A stretch of DNA of 64,000 bases, taken from contig NC_008048.1 of the NCBI RefSeq assembly GCF_000013985.1, positions 496,001 through 560,000 of the forward strand. The letters run 5' to 3'. Below are positions 9,224 through 18,859 of this stretch, one piece after another (position 1 is the stretch's first letter; each line of letters starts with the position of its first letter). Origin of the DNA: Sphingopyxis alaskensis RB2256 (GTDB lineage: Bacteria > Pseudomonadota > Alphaproteobacteria > Sphingomonadales > Sphingomonadaceae). A model generated the notes under the pieces. That model saw nothing but the letters and a program-made list of their open reading frames with translations. It searched no databases and had not been told where the DNA came from. The translations under genes and the position numbers were made by a program.

Positions 9224-10933
9224 ATGCCATCAGCGCTCGATTTGCGCCTGGAAGCCGCCTATAATCTGATCACCGGTCCCGGCGGACCGATCCAGGTCGG
9301 GTCGGTCGAACGCTTTGGCCGCCAGCTGCCCTTCATCACCAACGCGCCAACCAACCTCGCCGACTATGTCGCCTATTTCGCGATGCAGCACGGCGACGCG
9401 ACCTTTCTGGTCGAGGGCGACGAACGCCTGTCGTTCAAACAGGTCTATATGGCGGCGCGGCAGGTCGCGGCGGGGCTGATCGAGGGTTTCGGCGTCGAGC
9501 GCGGCGACCGGGTGGGTCTGGCGATGCGCAACGCGAATGCGTGGTGCGTCGCCTATATCGGCATTTTGATGGCGGGCGGCTGCGCGACGCTGCTGAATGG
9601 CTGGTGGCAGGGCGGCGAGCTCGCCGCGGGCATCGAGAACAGCGAGGCGAAGCTGGTCATTGCCGATCCGCAGCGCGCGGCGCGGCTGGCCGAACCGGGG
9701 GTTGAGCATGGCGCGAAGGTCGTGACGCTCGACATCACCCGGCCCATCGACGAAGCGATCGCGCCGATTGCGTCAAAGGGAAGCGCCGCAACGGTGCTGC
9801 CGACGCTCACCGGACAGGATCTCGCGACGATCCTTTTCACCTCGGGCTCGACCGGCCAGTCGAAGGGGGCCTATTCGCGCCACGAGGCGGTGGTGCAGGC
9901 GATCTTCAACTATGTCACGCAGACCGCGACCATCGTCCATCTGCTGACCGAGGACGGGCAGATGTCCGACATCCAGCCCGCGACGCTGATCTGCACCCCA
10001 CTGTTTCACGTCACCGCCGAAATCCCGGTGTTCCTGCAAAGCTTCGCGCTCGGGCGAAAACTGGTGCTGATGCCCAAATGGAACGCCGAAGAGGCGATGC
10101 GACTGATCCAGGACGAACAGGTCAATTATTTCGTCGGCGTCCCGCTGATGAGCTATGAGATCCTCACCCATCCGAACCGCAAGAATTACGACCTGTCGAC
10201 GTGCAAAAGCTATGCCGGCGGCGGCGCGCCGCGTCCGCCCGAGCATGTGAAGCGTCTCGCCACCGAAATGGGCGAGGCGAAGCCCTTGCTCGGCTATGGC
10301 CTCACCGAAACCAACGCCGTCGGCTGCGGCATCATCAACGAAAATTACGTCGCCAAGCCGCTGTCGACCGGCCCCGCGTCGAAGCCGCTCGTCGATCTGG
10401 CGATCCTCGACGACAATGGCGATCCGGTGCCGCAGGGCGGCATCGGCGAAGTCTGCATCCGCTCGGTCGCCAATTTCGAAGGCTATTGGAACAATGAGGC
10501 GGCGACCAGGGCGGCCTTTTTCGACAATGGCTATTTCCGCACGGGCGACCTCGGCTATCTCGACGAGGACGGATATCTCTTCATTGTCGACCGCAAGAAG
10601 GACATCATCATCCGCGGCGGCGAGAATATCAGCTGCCAGGAAGTCGAGGCGGCGATCTATGAGCATCCCGAAACGAACGAATGCGCGGTGTTCGGGCTGC
10701 CCGACGAGCGGCTCGGCGAAGTCGTCGGAGCGGTGATCTGGATGAAGCCCGGAAGCGGCGTGACCGCCGACGCCATGTGCTCCTTCCTCAGCGCGCGGCT
10801 CGCGCCCTACAAGGTGCCGTACAAGATCTGGATGTCGAACGAGGCGCTGCCCAAGCTCGGCAGCGAAAAGATCGACAAGGTCAGCCTGCGCAGCCAGTAT
10901 CGCGAAGCCTATGCGGCGGAGGTCGTCGCGTAA
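9224..10933 (+). CDS. Fatty-acyl-CoA synthetase-like class I adenylate-forming enzyme
   Basis: ATP-dependent acyl-CoA ligase, 569 residues, probably acting on medium or long fatty acids or other carboxylates. The phosphate-binding loop is [12 protein letters not shown] at about residue 205; later come [10 protein letters not shown] (A5 motif), [20 protein letters not shown] and [19 protein letters not shown]. The catalytic lysine region near the end is [12 protein letters not shown] strong AAGAGGAG stands seven bases before the ATG. Monocistronic as far as can be seen and divergent from lgt. The chain length accepted cannot be read from sequence. Confidence 0.88.
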   Translation: MPSALDLRLEAAYNLITGPGGPIQVGSVERFGRQLPFITNAPTNLADYVAYFAMQHGDATFLVEGDERLSFKQVYMAARQVAAGLIEGFGVERGDRVGLAMRNANAWCVAYIGILMAGGCATLLNGWWQGGELAAGIENSEAKLVIADPQRAARLAEPGVEHGAKVVTLDITRPIDEAIAPIASKGSAATVLPTLTGQDLATILFTSGSTGQSKGAYSRHEAVVQAIFNYVTQTATIVHLLTEDGQMSDIQPATLICTPLFHVTAEIPVFLQSFALGRKLVLMPKWNAEEAMRLIQDEQVNYFVGVPLMSYEILTHPNRKNYDLSTCKSYAGGGAPRPPEHVKRLATEMGEAKPLLGYGLTETNAVGCGIINENYVAKPLSTGPASKPLVDLAILDDNGDPVPQGGIGEVCIRSVANFEGYWNNEAATRAAFFDNGYFRTGDLGYLDEDGYLFIVDRKKDIIIRGGENISCQEVEAAIYEHPETNECAVFGLPDERLGEVVGAVIWMKPGSGVTADAMCSFLSARLAPYKVPYKIWMSNEALPKLGSEKIDKVSLRSQYREAYAAEVVA

Positions 10934-11011
10934 CCAAATGGTGCCGGGAACCGAACCCTTTTCAAGCCCGTTCCCTGAAGGATGAGGGGCTGGGAGGGTG
11001 TGCTGGAAACG

Positions 11012-11839
11012 ATGACCGATCTTGCTCCCGCCCCGCCACCAACGCGCGTCTATCGCCACCGGCTGCCCACGCGGATCTGGCACTGGGTCAACGCCGTCAC
11101 CTTGCTCATCCTGCTGATGAGCGGGCTGATGATCTTCAACGCGCACCCGCGCCTCTATTGGGGGCAATATGGCGCCAATGCCGATTATGCCTGGTTCGCG
11201 ATCGGATCGACGGCAGACACCGGCTATGTGCGCATCGGCGCCGCGCGGGTCGAGACCACCGGGCTGCTCGGTCGCTGGACCGATGCCGAGGGCGTGGAAA
11301 AGACCTGGGCCTTCCCCGGCTGGGCGACGATCCCGACCAGCTACAGTCTTGCCGACGGGCGGCGCTGGCATCTGCTCTTCGCGTGGGTGCTCGCGATCAG
11401 CCTGACGCTCTACATGCTGTGGACCGCGCTGGGCGGGCATCTGAAGAAGGATCTGCACGTCCGCCGCGACGAATGGTCGCCGCGCCATATCTGGCACGAG
11501 ATCAAGGATCATGCCCGGCTGCGCTTCCCGACCGGCGCGGCGGCGGCGCGCTATAATATCCTCCAGAAACTCAGCTATATCGGGATCATCTTCATCCTGT
11601 TGCCGCTGATGATCGCCACCGGGCTCACCATGTCGCCGGGGATCAACGCCGCGGCGCCGTGGCTGCTCGACCTGTTCGGCGGGCGCCAGTCGGCGCGCTC
11701 GATCCATTTCATTGGCGCCTGGGCGCTCGTCGCCTTCTTTCTTGTCCATATCGTCATGGTGATGCTCGCAGGGCCGGTGAACGAGCTAAGGTCGATGGTG
11801 ACGGGCTGGTTCCGCCTGCCCGCGGAGAAGGCGAAATGA
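11012..11839 (+). CDS. Cytochrome b/b6-type membrane haem protein
   Basis: Inner-membrane b-type cytochrome of the Ni/Fe-hydrogenase/formate dehydrogenase cytochrome b561 superfamily, 275 residues with four clear hydrophobic helices. Candidate haem ligands are the histidines in RIWHWVNAVTLL, RRWHLLFAWVL and RSIHFIGAWALVAFFLVH. A soluble loop of about 70 residues lies between helices 1 and 2. The ATG at 11012 is preferred to 10982, which has no usable ribosome site. Its stop overlaps the start of the molybdopterin oxidoreductase (ATGA), so the pair very likely forms one electron-transfer complex, analogous to MsrQ-MsrP although this b-type subunit is of a different family from MsrQ. Confidence 0.82.
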   Translation: MTDLAPAPPPTRVYRHRLPTRIWHWVNAVTLLILLMSGLMIFNAHPRLYWGQYGANADYAWFAIGSTADTGYVRIGAARVETTGLLGRWTDAEGVEKTWAFPGWATIPTSYSLADGRRWHLLFAWVLAISLTLYMLWTALGGHLKKDLHVRRDEWSPRHIWHEIKDHARLRFPTGAAAARYNILQKLSYIGIIFILLPLMIATGLTMSPGINAAAPWLLDLFGGRQSARSIHFIGAWALVAFFLVHIVMVMLAGPVNELRSMVTGWFRLPAEKAK

Positions 11840-12606
11840 GCGGGGTGATGATGCCGCGCCGCGAGCTGATCGTCCGCGCAGGCGGTCTCGCCGCCGCGCT
11901 GCCGCTGCTCGGCGCATGCGATGCAATCAACGATGCACCCGCGGTGCGCAGGATCCTGTCGATGGGCGAGGAGATGAACCGGGCGAGCCAGCGCGCGCTG
12001 ATCGACCGCGAAGCACTGGCGCGCGAGTTTACCCGCGCCGACCTGTCGCCCGTCTTTCGCTCGAACGGCACGCGCCTGCCGCCCGGCGCAGCCTATGCCG
12101 CACACGCCGCGGGCGGGTTCGCCGACTGGCGCGTCGCGGTGACGGGGTTGGTTACGCGGCCGCTGTCGCTGTCGATGGCGGACATCCGCGCGATGCCGCA
12201 GCGCACCCAGATCACGCGCCACGACTGCGTCGAGGGGTGGAGCGCGATCGGCGAATGGACGGGGCCGCAGCTTCGCCGCATCCTCGCCGCGGCGGGGGTG
12301 AAGGATCGCGCGCGCTATATCGTCTTTCGCTGCGCCGACCGGCTGGGCGAGACGCTCTATTATGAAAGCTGCGATATGATCGATGCGCTGCATCCGCAGA
12401 CGATCCTCGCCTGGGCGCTCAACCGCGAAGTCCTGCCGATCGCCAATGGCGCGCCGCTGCGGCTCCGGCTCGAACGCCAGCTTGGCTACAAGCACGCCAA
12501 ATATGTCACCGCGATCGAGGCGGTCGCGAGCCTGGACGGGATCGGCGCGGGCAAGGGTGGTTATTGGGAAGACCGCATCGATTATGAATGGTATGCTGGC
12601 ATATGA
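11836..12606 (+). CDS. Molybdopterin-dependent oxidoreductase, sulfite oxidase/MsrP-like
   Basis: Periplasmic molybdoenzyme of the SUOX fold, 256 residues. The N-terminus is MPRRELIVRAGGLAA followed by LPLLGAC: a twin-arginine-like motif plus lipobox, suggesting export of the folded enzyme by Tat and lipid anchoring. The molybdenum-ligand cysteine is in RHDCVEGWSAIGEWTG. The C-terminal YKHAKYVTAIE also fits the family. It starts inside the stop of the cytochrome b gene. The natural substrate is unknown: MsrP reduces methionine sulfoxide in proteins, but other family members act on other oxides. Confidence 0.85.
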   Translation: MSGVMMPRRELIVRAGGLAAALPLLGACDAINDAPAVRRILSMGEEMNRASQRALIDREALAREFTRADLSPVFRSNGTRLPPGAAYAAHAAGGFADWRVAVTGLVTRPLSLSMADIRAMPQRTQITRHDCVEGWSAIGEWTGPQLRRILAAAGVKDRARYIVFRCADRLGETLYYESCDMIDALHPQTILAWALNREVLPIANGAPLRLRLERQLGYKHAKYVTAIEAVASLDGIGAGKGGYWEDRIDYEWYAGI

Positions 12607-12645
12607 CCGCAACCATTTCGCGGTCGGGGATGTTTGCTTCCTGAA

Positions 12646-13920
12646 ATGTCGATCCTGCGTCCATTTCTCTCCCGCATCGTTCGCAAGGGATGCCTGACCG
12701 TCATCGCGCCCGATGGTTCGCGCGAAACCTTTGGCGAGGTTGCTCCCGGCTATCCCGACGTCACCCTCCGCTTCACCAGCCGTCGCGGAATGCGGCGCAT
12801 CCTGCTCGACCCACGGCTCGGCGCGGCCGAGGCGTTCATGGACGGCGAGATGGAGCTGGTTCAGGGCGACATCATGGACCTCATCGGCCTCATTCGCATG
12901 AACACGCCATGGGATCGCGGCGCAAAGCTCAAGGACAAGGGATGGTTCGGCCGCCGCGCCGACGGACTGAAGACGCGGCTTGGTTCGATCAACCGTCGGC
13001 GCCGGTCGCGCGCCAACGTCAAACATCATTACGACATCGGCAACGACCTCTACCGCCTCTTCCTGGACGACGACATGCAGTATAGCTGCGCATACTGGCC
13101 GCGGGAAAACATGACGCTGGAGGAAGCGCAGGCGGCGAAAAAGGCGCATATCGCCGCAAAACTCGCGCTCGCGCCGGGGCAGCGCATCCTCGACATCGGC
13201 TGCGGCTGGGGCGGGATGGCGATCACGCTGGCGCAGCTCGAAGCGGTCGAGGTGCTGGGGATCACGCTGTCCGAAGAACAGCTTGTGCTCGCCCGCGAAC
13301 GCGCCGCGGCGGCGGGGGTCGCCGACCGGGTGACGTTCGAGCTGATCGACTATCGCGACCTCGCCGCGCGCGAGGCGGGGCGCTTTGACCGCATCGTTTC
13401 GGTCGGCATGTTCGAGCATGTCGGCGCCACCAATTTCGAGACCTTTTTCCGCGCCGCCGCCAATCTGATGACCGCCGACGGGGTGATGCTGCTCCATACG
13501 ATCGGGCGCTTCGGGCGGCCGGGCGCGACCGACGCCTTCACGCGCAAATATATCTTTCCCGGCGGCTATATCCCGGCATTGAGCGAGACATTGGCGGCGA
13601 GCGAAAAGAGCCGCCTGATCGCCACCGATATCGAAACGCTGCGGCTGCATTATGCGCTGACCTTGCGCCAATGGTATGCGCGCACGCTGGCGCATGAGAG
13701 CGAGATCGTCCAAATGATGGGCGACCGTTTCTTTCGCATGTGGTGCTTCTATCTCGCGGGCGCGACCGCGGCGTTCGAGTACGGCGGGATGGGCAATTAC
13801 CAGATCCAGTTCGCGCGCAACCGCCATGCGCTGCCGCTGACGCGCGACTATATGGCGGCGGCCGAAGCCGATTATCTCCGCCTTGTTTCCCGATCGTCAT
13901 TCGGGCCTTCGCCGGGATGA
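12646..13920 (+). CDS. cfa: Cyclopropane-fatty-acyl-phospholipid synthase family methyltransferase
   Basis: SAM-dependent enzyme that adds a methylene bridge to unsaturated phospholipid acyl chains, at the membrane surface; 424 residues. Typical motifs: VKHHYDIGNDLYRLFLDDDM, YSCAYW, ENMTLEEAQAAK, SAM loop ILDIGCGWGGMAI, SVGMFEHVG and FPGGYIPALSE. The ATG at 12646 has only a weak ribosome site; a TTG at 12634 is in frame. The last eight residues and the stop lie inside a palindromic repeat (13896-13921), so the natural C-terminus may have been replaced. Confidence 0.9.
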   Translation: MSILRPFLSRIVRKGCLTVIAPDGSRETFGEVAPGYPDVTLRFTSRRGMRRILLDPRLGAAEAFMDGEMELVQGDIMDLIGLIRMNTPWDRGAKLKDKGWFGRRADGLKTRLGSINRRRRSRANVKHHYDIGNDLYRLFLDDDMQYSCAYWPRENMTLEEAQAAKKAHIAAKLALAPGQRILDIGCGWGGMAITLAQLEAVEVLGITLSEEQLVLARERAAAAGVADRVTFELIDYRDLAAREAGRFDRIVSVGMFEHVGATNFETFFRAAANLMTADGVMLLHTIGRFGRPGATDAFTRKYIFPGGYIPALSETLAASEKSRLIATDIETLRLHYALTLRQWYARTLAHESEIVQMMGDRFFRMWCFYLAGATAAFEYGGMGNYQIQFARNRHALPLTRDYMAAAEADYLRLVSRSSFGPSPG

Positions 13921-13921
13921 C
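13896..13921. repeat. Half-length GTCAT-class palindrome over a stop codon
   Basis: GTCATTCGGGCCTTCGCCGG followed by GATGAC forms a single hairpin related to the ends of the 76-base repeats at 5851, 34258 and 39720. The cyclopropane synthase stop TGA (13918-13920) is part of the right arm. Confidence 0.7.
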
Positions 13922-13924
13922 GGG

Positions 13925-14362
13925 TTAATCGGGGTATCGTTCGTTCATCGCATCCCAGCTCAGCGCGACGAGCTGTTCCAGAACATCAAGGTCCACGTCA
14001 GCCAGCTTATTGATATAGAGGCACGACTTGCCCGTCCTGTGCTTGCCGAGCCGCGCGAACAGCGCATCGGCGTCCTTCTGCCGGTCGCAATACCGGCCCA
14101 TCAGATAGATGGTCATCGCCGCCTTGCGCGGGCTGAAGCCGGCGCGGCAGAAGGTGCCGGAGCGGCCGCTCTCATAGACATAGTCGTAGCTGCCGTAGCC
14201 GATGATCGATGGCCCCCACATCTTCGGCTCGTGGCCGGTGACGCGGCGGTGGATCGCATCGACCACCGCCGCTTCCTCGCGTCGCCGTGCGTCGGGCACC
14301 GCGGCGATGAAGTCGGCGACCGAAACCTCGGTCGCCTTGGTCTTGAGTTCGGCCTTGGCCAT
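13925..14362 (-). CDS. DUF1801 domain-containing protein
   Basis: Small cytoplasmic protein, 145 residues, of the DUF1801 (YdhG-like) family. Seen: a helical N-terminus with VADFIAAVPDARRREEA, the family core HEPKMWGPSIIGYGSYDY and FSPRKAAMTIYLM, and C-terminal LGKHRTGKSCLYINKLADVDLDVL. AGGAGG stands six bases before the ATG, an excellent ribosome site. Some family members are proposed to bind iron or to resemble frataxin, but no function can be assigned here. It converges on cfa with a 4-base gap and follows the S46 peptidase on the same strand by 28 bases. Confidence 0.8.
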   Translation of the reverse strand: MAKAELKTKATEVSVADFIAAVPDARRREEAAVVDAIHRRVTGHEPKMWGPSIIGYGSYDYVYESGRSGTFCRAGFSPRKAAMTIYLMGRYCDRQKDADALFARLGKHRTGKSCLYINKLADVDLDVLEQLVALSWDAMNERYPD

Positions 14363-14390
14363 CCGATCCCTCCTGTCGCGACGCGGCCCC

Positions 14391-16457
14391 CTACCGGCGC
14401 TTGCCGCCCTTCAGTTCGGCGGCCAGCGCGGGGGCGGGCCAGATCACGTCGAGCGCCTGCTGGATCGCCGCGGTCGACACCGCGACGGTCCGGTTGAGCG
14501 TGCCGTCATAGCCGAAATTGCCGCCGAGCGAATGGATATTGCCGTCGAAGGCGGTGCCGATCACGCTGCCGTCGCGCGCGATCACCGGCGATCCGGAGTT
14601 GCCGCCGATGATGTCGTTCGTCGTCACGAAATCATAGACGCCATTTTTGTCGATCCGGCTTTCGGCGGTCACGAACGCTTCGGCGAGCTTGTAGGGAAGC
14701 TGTCCGGTCGCGCGGTCATAGGTGCCGCCGATCCGCGTCATCGCCGGCACCGGCTTGCCGCGCTCGGTCCACCCCTTCACCTGGCCGTAGGACAGGCGCA
14801 GCGTGAAGGTCGCGTCGGGATAGAGCGCATCGCCATAGGCCGCGAAGCGCGCCTTGGCGAGCCGCGCCTGCGCCGCGGTGACCGGCGCGTCATAGTCGCG
14901 GTCGAACGCCGCCTTGATCTCGCGCGAGCGCGGGTCAAGTCTGGCGAAGAAGCGGATCATCGGATCGTCCGACGCCGCGATCGCCGCCGCGCCGCCGTCC
15001 CACAATTGCTGGCGATAGGCGGGGTCGGCGAGCCTGGTGCCCGTGACCAGCCGTTTGGCGAGAGCTTCGGGGCTTTCCTTGCCGAGCAGCGCCTTGATGT
15101 CGTCATTGTCGGTGCCCAGATATTCGCGCGCCTTGCTCGCCCAGAAAGCGACCGCCAGCTCCTCGAGCCAGGGATAGGTCGGCACCGGATCGGTCAGCCT
15201 CTTTTCGGTCAGCGGCAGCGCCGAATCGGTGAAGCCGGGCAAGCGCTCGCTGTTCGGCTTTGCCCGCTCCTCGGCGGCGCGCACCAACGTCTGCGCATAG
15301 CCCGCGAGCGTCGAGAAACTCGCCGGGCCGCGTTCGAGGAACACGCTGTCGAGATAGGTGTCGCGCCGCTTGGCCATCGCCGCGTCGATCTCGCTCCAGG
15401 GATCGCCGATTTCGGCATTGCCCCTTACCTTTTCGCGCAGTTCGGCCTCGGCGGCCGCCATCTGCGCGGTGAAGGCGGGGTCGTTGAGCGCGCGAAACTG
15501 ACCCGACAGCGCCTTGAAGCTGTTTTCGATCCCGAACAGTTCGTCAGCGCCCTCGCGCGCCTTTTCGGGGCTTTCATCCATGCTGGCGATCAACCGCCCG
15601 CGATATTCGGAGAGCAGAAGCAGTGTGAGCGGCAGACGTTCGGTGCGCTGGAAGGCGCGCTGCGTTTCGGTGAGCAGCCGCTGCGTCGATCCGGGGTTGC
15701 CGACGACGAAGGTGATCTCACCCTCCTGCGGCGCGCGCGGATTCCATTTGAGGTGGGCCGGCGTCGCGGCGGGCTTGCCATTCTCGTAGGCGCGCAGGAA
15801 GGCGGCATCCATCGCATAGCGCGGGAAGTTGAAATTGTCGGGGTCGCCGCCGAAGAAGGCCGCCTGGAACTCGGGCGCCCAGGCGATGCGGACGTCGCTG
15901 TATTTGCGGTATTTATAAAGCTTGTACTGGCCGCCGCCGAACAGTGTGACGACCTGGCAGCGCGTCGTGTCGCGGTCGGGGCATTCGGCCGACTCGATCT
16001 CGGCGATGCGCGCGTCACGCGCCTTGACCAGCGCCTCGCCGGTCAGGCTGCCGATCGCCGCGCGGATGGAGCCGGTGACATCGGTGATCGCGGTGACGAC
16101 CTCGGCCTGCTGGCCGGGGCATTTGAGTTCGCGCGCGCGGTCGGCGGCGTTGAACCCGCCCGCGACCAGATCGCTGTCGGCGCTCGAGAGATTCTGGAGG
16201 CAGCCGACGACGCAATGATGGTTGGTCAGGATCAGCCCTTCGTTCGACACGAAGGATGCCGAACAGCCCCCCGTCAGCCGCACCGCGGCGGCGCGCGTGT
16301 GGTCGAGCCATTTCTGGTCGGGCGCCCAGCCATAGGCGGCTTTGATCGCGTCGGTCGGCACCGCGTCGAACGTCCACATCCCCTCTTCGGCGGCGGCGGG
16401 GGAGGAAAGGGCAAAGGTGGCCGCGGCAACGGAAACGAAAGCAAGGGTCAGGCGCAT
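14391..16457 (-). CDS. S46 family dipeptidyl-peptidase (DPP7-like)
   Basis: Periplasmic or secreted serine exopeptidase releasing dipeptides from peptide N-termini, 688 residues. A signal peptide (MRLTLAFVSVAAATFALSSP, then AAAEE) precedes the mature enzyme. The catalytic histidine lies in LTNHHCV (residues 80-81) and the nucleophile is Ser621 in GGNSGSPVI. The residue 18 positions after that serine is Gly639 (TAFDGNI); in this family Gly there marks DPP7-type preference for hydrophobic P1 residues, while Arg marks DPP11. The ATG at 16457 has GGGGA about five bases upstream; a start at 16469 is also in frame. Confidence 0.9.
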   Translation of the reverse strand: MRLTLAFVSVAAATFALSSPAAAEEGMWTFDAVPTDAIKAAYGWAPDQKWLDHTRAAAVRLTGGCSASFVSNEGLILTNHHCVVGCLQNLSSADSDLVAGGFNAADRARELKCPGQQAEVVTAITDVTGSIRAAIGSLTGEALVKARDARIAEIESAECPDRDTTRCQVVTLFGGGQYKLYKYRKYSDVRIAWAPEFQAAFFGGDPDNFNFPRYAMDAAFLRAYENGKPAATPAHLKWNPRAPQEGEITFVVGNPGSTQRLLTETQRAFQRTERLPLTLLLLSEYRGRLIASMDESPEKAREGADELFGIENSFKALSGQFRALNDPAFTAQMAAAEAELREKVRGNAEIGDPWSEIDAAMAKRRDTYLDSVFLERGPASFSTLAGYAQTLVRAAEERAKPNSERLPGFTDSALPLTEKRLTDPVPTYPWLEELAVAFWASKAREYLGTDNDDIKALLGKESPEALAKRLVTGTRLADPAYRQQLWDGGAAAIAASDDPMIRFFARLDPRSREIKAAFDRDYDAPVTAAQARLAKARFAAYGDALYPDATFTLRLSYGQVKGWTERGKPVPAMTRIGGTYDRATGQLPYKLAEAFVTAESRIDKNGVYDFVTTNDIIGGNSGSPVIARDGSVIGTAFDGNIHSLGGNFGYDGTLNRTVAVSTAAIQQALDVIWPAPALAAELKGGKRR

Positions 16458-16620
16458 GATATTCCCCATCGATGAGACGTAGTATCTTTTGACACTAACG
16501 AGGGGTGCGCGGGCCGCCAAGCGAATATCGCGCGCAGCACCCGGCACGAATGCGCCGGTTGCGTGCGGGGCGCCGCCCTGCTAGCCGCGCCCGCGTCCCT
16601 CCCTCGCCAAAGGTGCAGCC

Positions 16621-17838
16621 ATGTCCGATTCCATCAAGCGCGTCGTCCTTGCCTATTCGGGTGGTCTCGACACCAGCGTCATCCTGAAATGGCTGCAGGT
16701 GACCTATGGCTGCGAGGTCGTGACCTTTACCGCCGATCTGGGGCAGGGCGAGGAGCTGGAACCCGCGCGCGCCAAGGCCGAGCTGATGGGGATCAAGCCC
16801 GAACATATCTATATCGACGATTTGCGCGAGGAGTTCGTGCGTGACTTCGTTTTCCCGATGATGCGCGCCAATGCGCGCTACGAGGGCGATTACCTGCTCG
16901 GCACGTCGATCGCGCGGCCGCTGATTTCGAAGCGGCTGGTCGAGATCGCCAGGGAAACGGGCGCCGATGCGGTGGCGCATGGCGCGACGGGCAAGGGCAA
17001 TGACCAGGTGCGCTTCGAGCTGTCGGCCTATGCGCTCAATCCCGACATCAAGGTGATCGCGCCCTGGCGCGAATGGGATCTGACCAGCCGCACCGCGCTG
17101 ATCGCGTGGGCCGAACAGCATCAGATTCCTGTGCCCAAGGACAAGCGCGGCGAAAGCCCGTTCAGCACCGACGCGAACCTCCTCCACACATCGTCCGAAG
17201 GCAAGGTGCTCGAGGATCCATGGGAAGAAACCCCCGACTATGTCTATTCGCGCACGGTGAACCCGGAGGATGCGCCCGATACGCCCGAATATATCACGAT
17301 CGATTTCGAGCGCGGTGACGGCGTCGCGCTGAACGGGCAGGCGATGTCGCCCGCGACCCTGCTCGCGGCACTCAACGACCTGGGCCGCAAGCATGGCATC
17401 GGCCGCCTCGACCTCGTCGAAAACCGCTTCGTCGGCATGAAGTCGCGCGGCATGTACGAAACGCCGGGCGGCGAAATCTATGCGCGGGCGCATCGCGGCA
17501 TCGAAAGCATCACGCTCGACCGCGGCGCGGCGCACCTCAAAGATGAACTGATGCCCAAATATGCCGAGCTGATCTATAACGGATTCTGGTTCGCCCCCGA
17601 GCGCGAGATGTTGCAGGCGGCGATCGACCACAGCCAGGCGAATGTCACCGGCACGGTTCGATTGAAGCTTTACAAGGGCAATGCCAGCGTCGTCGGCCGC
17701 AAGTCGCCGTTCAGCCTGTACAGCGAACGCCATGTGACGTTCGAGGATGATGCCGGCGCCTATGACCAGAAGGACGCGGCCGGCTTCATCAGGCTCAACG
17801 CGCTGCGGCTCAAACTGCTTGCCCGACAGGGGCGCTGA
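16621..17838 (+). CDS. argG: Argininosuccinate synthase
   Basis: Joins citrulline and aspartate with ATP in arginine biosynthesis; cytoplasmic tetramer. 405 residues, the normal length. The PP-loop is [15 protein letters not shown] at the N-terminus; other family stretches are [32 protein letters not shown] and [17 protein letters not shown]. Preceded by AAAGGTG six bases before the ATG. It is the first gene of a tight rightward set with threonine aldolase (10-base gap) and an EamA transporter. Confidence 0.97.
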   Translation: MSDSIKRVVLAYSGGLDTSVILKWLQVTYGCEVVTFTADLGQGEELEPARAKAELMGIKPEHIYIDDLREEFVRDFVFPMMRANARYEGDYLLGTSIARPLISKRLVEIARETGADAVAHGATGKGNDQVRFELSAYALNPDIKVIAPWREWDLTSRTALIAWAEQHQIPVPKDKRGESPFSTDANLLHTSSEGKVLEDPWEETPDYVYSRTVNPEDAPDTPEYITIDFERGDGVALNGQAMSPATLLAALNDLGRKHGIGRLDLVENRFVGMKSRGMYETPGGEIYARAHRGIESITLDRGAAHLKDELMPKYAELIYNGFWFAPEREMLQAAIDHSQANVTGTVRLKLYKGNASVVGRKSPFSLYSERHVTFEDDAGAYDQKDAAGFIRLNALRLKLLARQGR

Positions 17839-17848
17839 GGCGCGCGAC

Positions 17849-18859
17849 ATGACCGCGACCCGTTTCTTTTCGGACAATGCCGCTGCGGTCCACCCCGCCG
17901 TGATGGAGGCGCTCGTCGCCGCCAACCATGTCGATACAGCCTATGACGGCGACGCGCTCAGCCAGTCGCTCGACGCGGCCTTTTCGGACCTGTTCGAAAC
18001 CGACTGCGAAGTCGTCTGGGTATCGACCGGGACCGCGGCGAACAGCATCATCCTCGCGCATTTCGTCCGGCCGTGGCAGGGAATCCTCTGTTACGAGGAA
18101 GCGCATATCGAGGTTGACGAATGCGGCGCGCCGACCTTTTATTCGGGCGGCGCCACGCTGATGCCGCTCCCCGGCCGCGGCGCCAAGATCGACACCGCGG
18201 CGCTGAAGGCGCGAATCGCGGGTATCCGGCAGGATGTCCACCAGGTTCAGCCCGCGGCGGTCAGCATCACCAACGCGACCGAATATGGCCTCGCGTGGCG
18301 GCCGCAGGAAATTGGCGAGATCAGCGAGATTGCCAGGCGCAAGGGGCTGAAACTCCACATGGACGGCGCGCGCTTCGCCAACGCCGTCGCTTTCCTCGGC
18401 TGCGCGCCCGCCGACGTGACCTGGCGCGCCGGGGTCGATGCGCTGTCGTTCGGTTTCACGAAGAATGGCGCGATGATGGCCGAAGCGATCGTCTTTTTCG
18501 GCGGCAGCGGCGGCGCGGGGGTGCGCGAGCTCAAGAAGCGCGGCGGGCACCTGCTCAGCAAGGGGCGCTTCGTCGCGGCACAGATTCGCGCGATGCTGAA
18601 GGACGACCTCTGGCTCGCCAATGCGCGCGCCGCCAATGCGGGCGCCGCGAAACTCGCGGCGGCGTGCGGTAGCCGCCTCCTGTATCCGGTCGAGGCGAAC
18701 GAGCTTTTCGTGCGGTTGTCCAATGACGAGGCGGCGAAACTGCGCGGTGCGGGGTTCGATTTTTACGACTGGGGTGAGGGTGCGGCGCGGCTCGTCGTCA
18801 GCTGGGATCAGGATGCCGAAGCGGTGGCGCCGCTCGCCGCCGCGATCGGTGCGCTATGA
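17849..18859 (+). CDS. ltaE: Low-specificity L-threonine aldolase (beta-eliminating lyase family)
   Basis: PLP enzyme splitting threonine or allo-threonine into glycine and acetaldehyde, 336 residues. Seen: the N-terminal FFSDNAAAVHPAVMEAL, YEEAHIEVDECGAP, the LHMDGARFANAVAFLG segment that contacts PLP, and the PLP lysine in SFGFTKNGAMMAEA. Its last four bases overlap the EamA start. The family also includes aromatic amino-acid lyases, but the motif set favours threonine aldolase. Symbol by family, not proven. Confidence 0.85.
   Translation: MTATRFFSDNAAAVHPAVMEALVAANHVDTAYDGDALSQSLDAAFSDLFETDCEVVWVSTGTAANSIILAHFVRPWQGILCYEEAHIEVDECGAPTFYSGGATLMPLPGRGAKIDTAALKARIAGIRQDVHQVQPAAVSITNATEYGLAWRPQEIGEISEIARRKGLKLHMDGARFANAVAFLGCAPADVTWRAGVDALSFGFTKNGAMMAEAIVFFGGSGGAGVRELKKRGGHLLSKGRFVAAQIRAMLKDDLWLANARAANAGAAKLAAACGSRLLYPVEANELFVRLSNDEAAKLRGAGFDFYDWGEGAARLVVSWDQDAEAVAPLAAAIGAL

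Noticed and set aside
9773..11749. 658-codon minus-strand open frame
   Set aside because: Covers acyl-CoA synthetase and cytochrome b on the opposite strand; no motif of its own.
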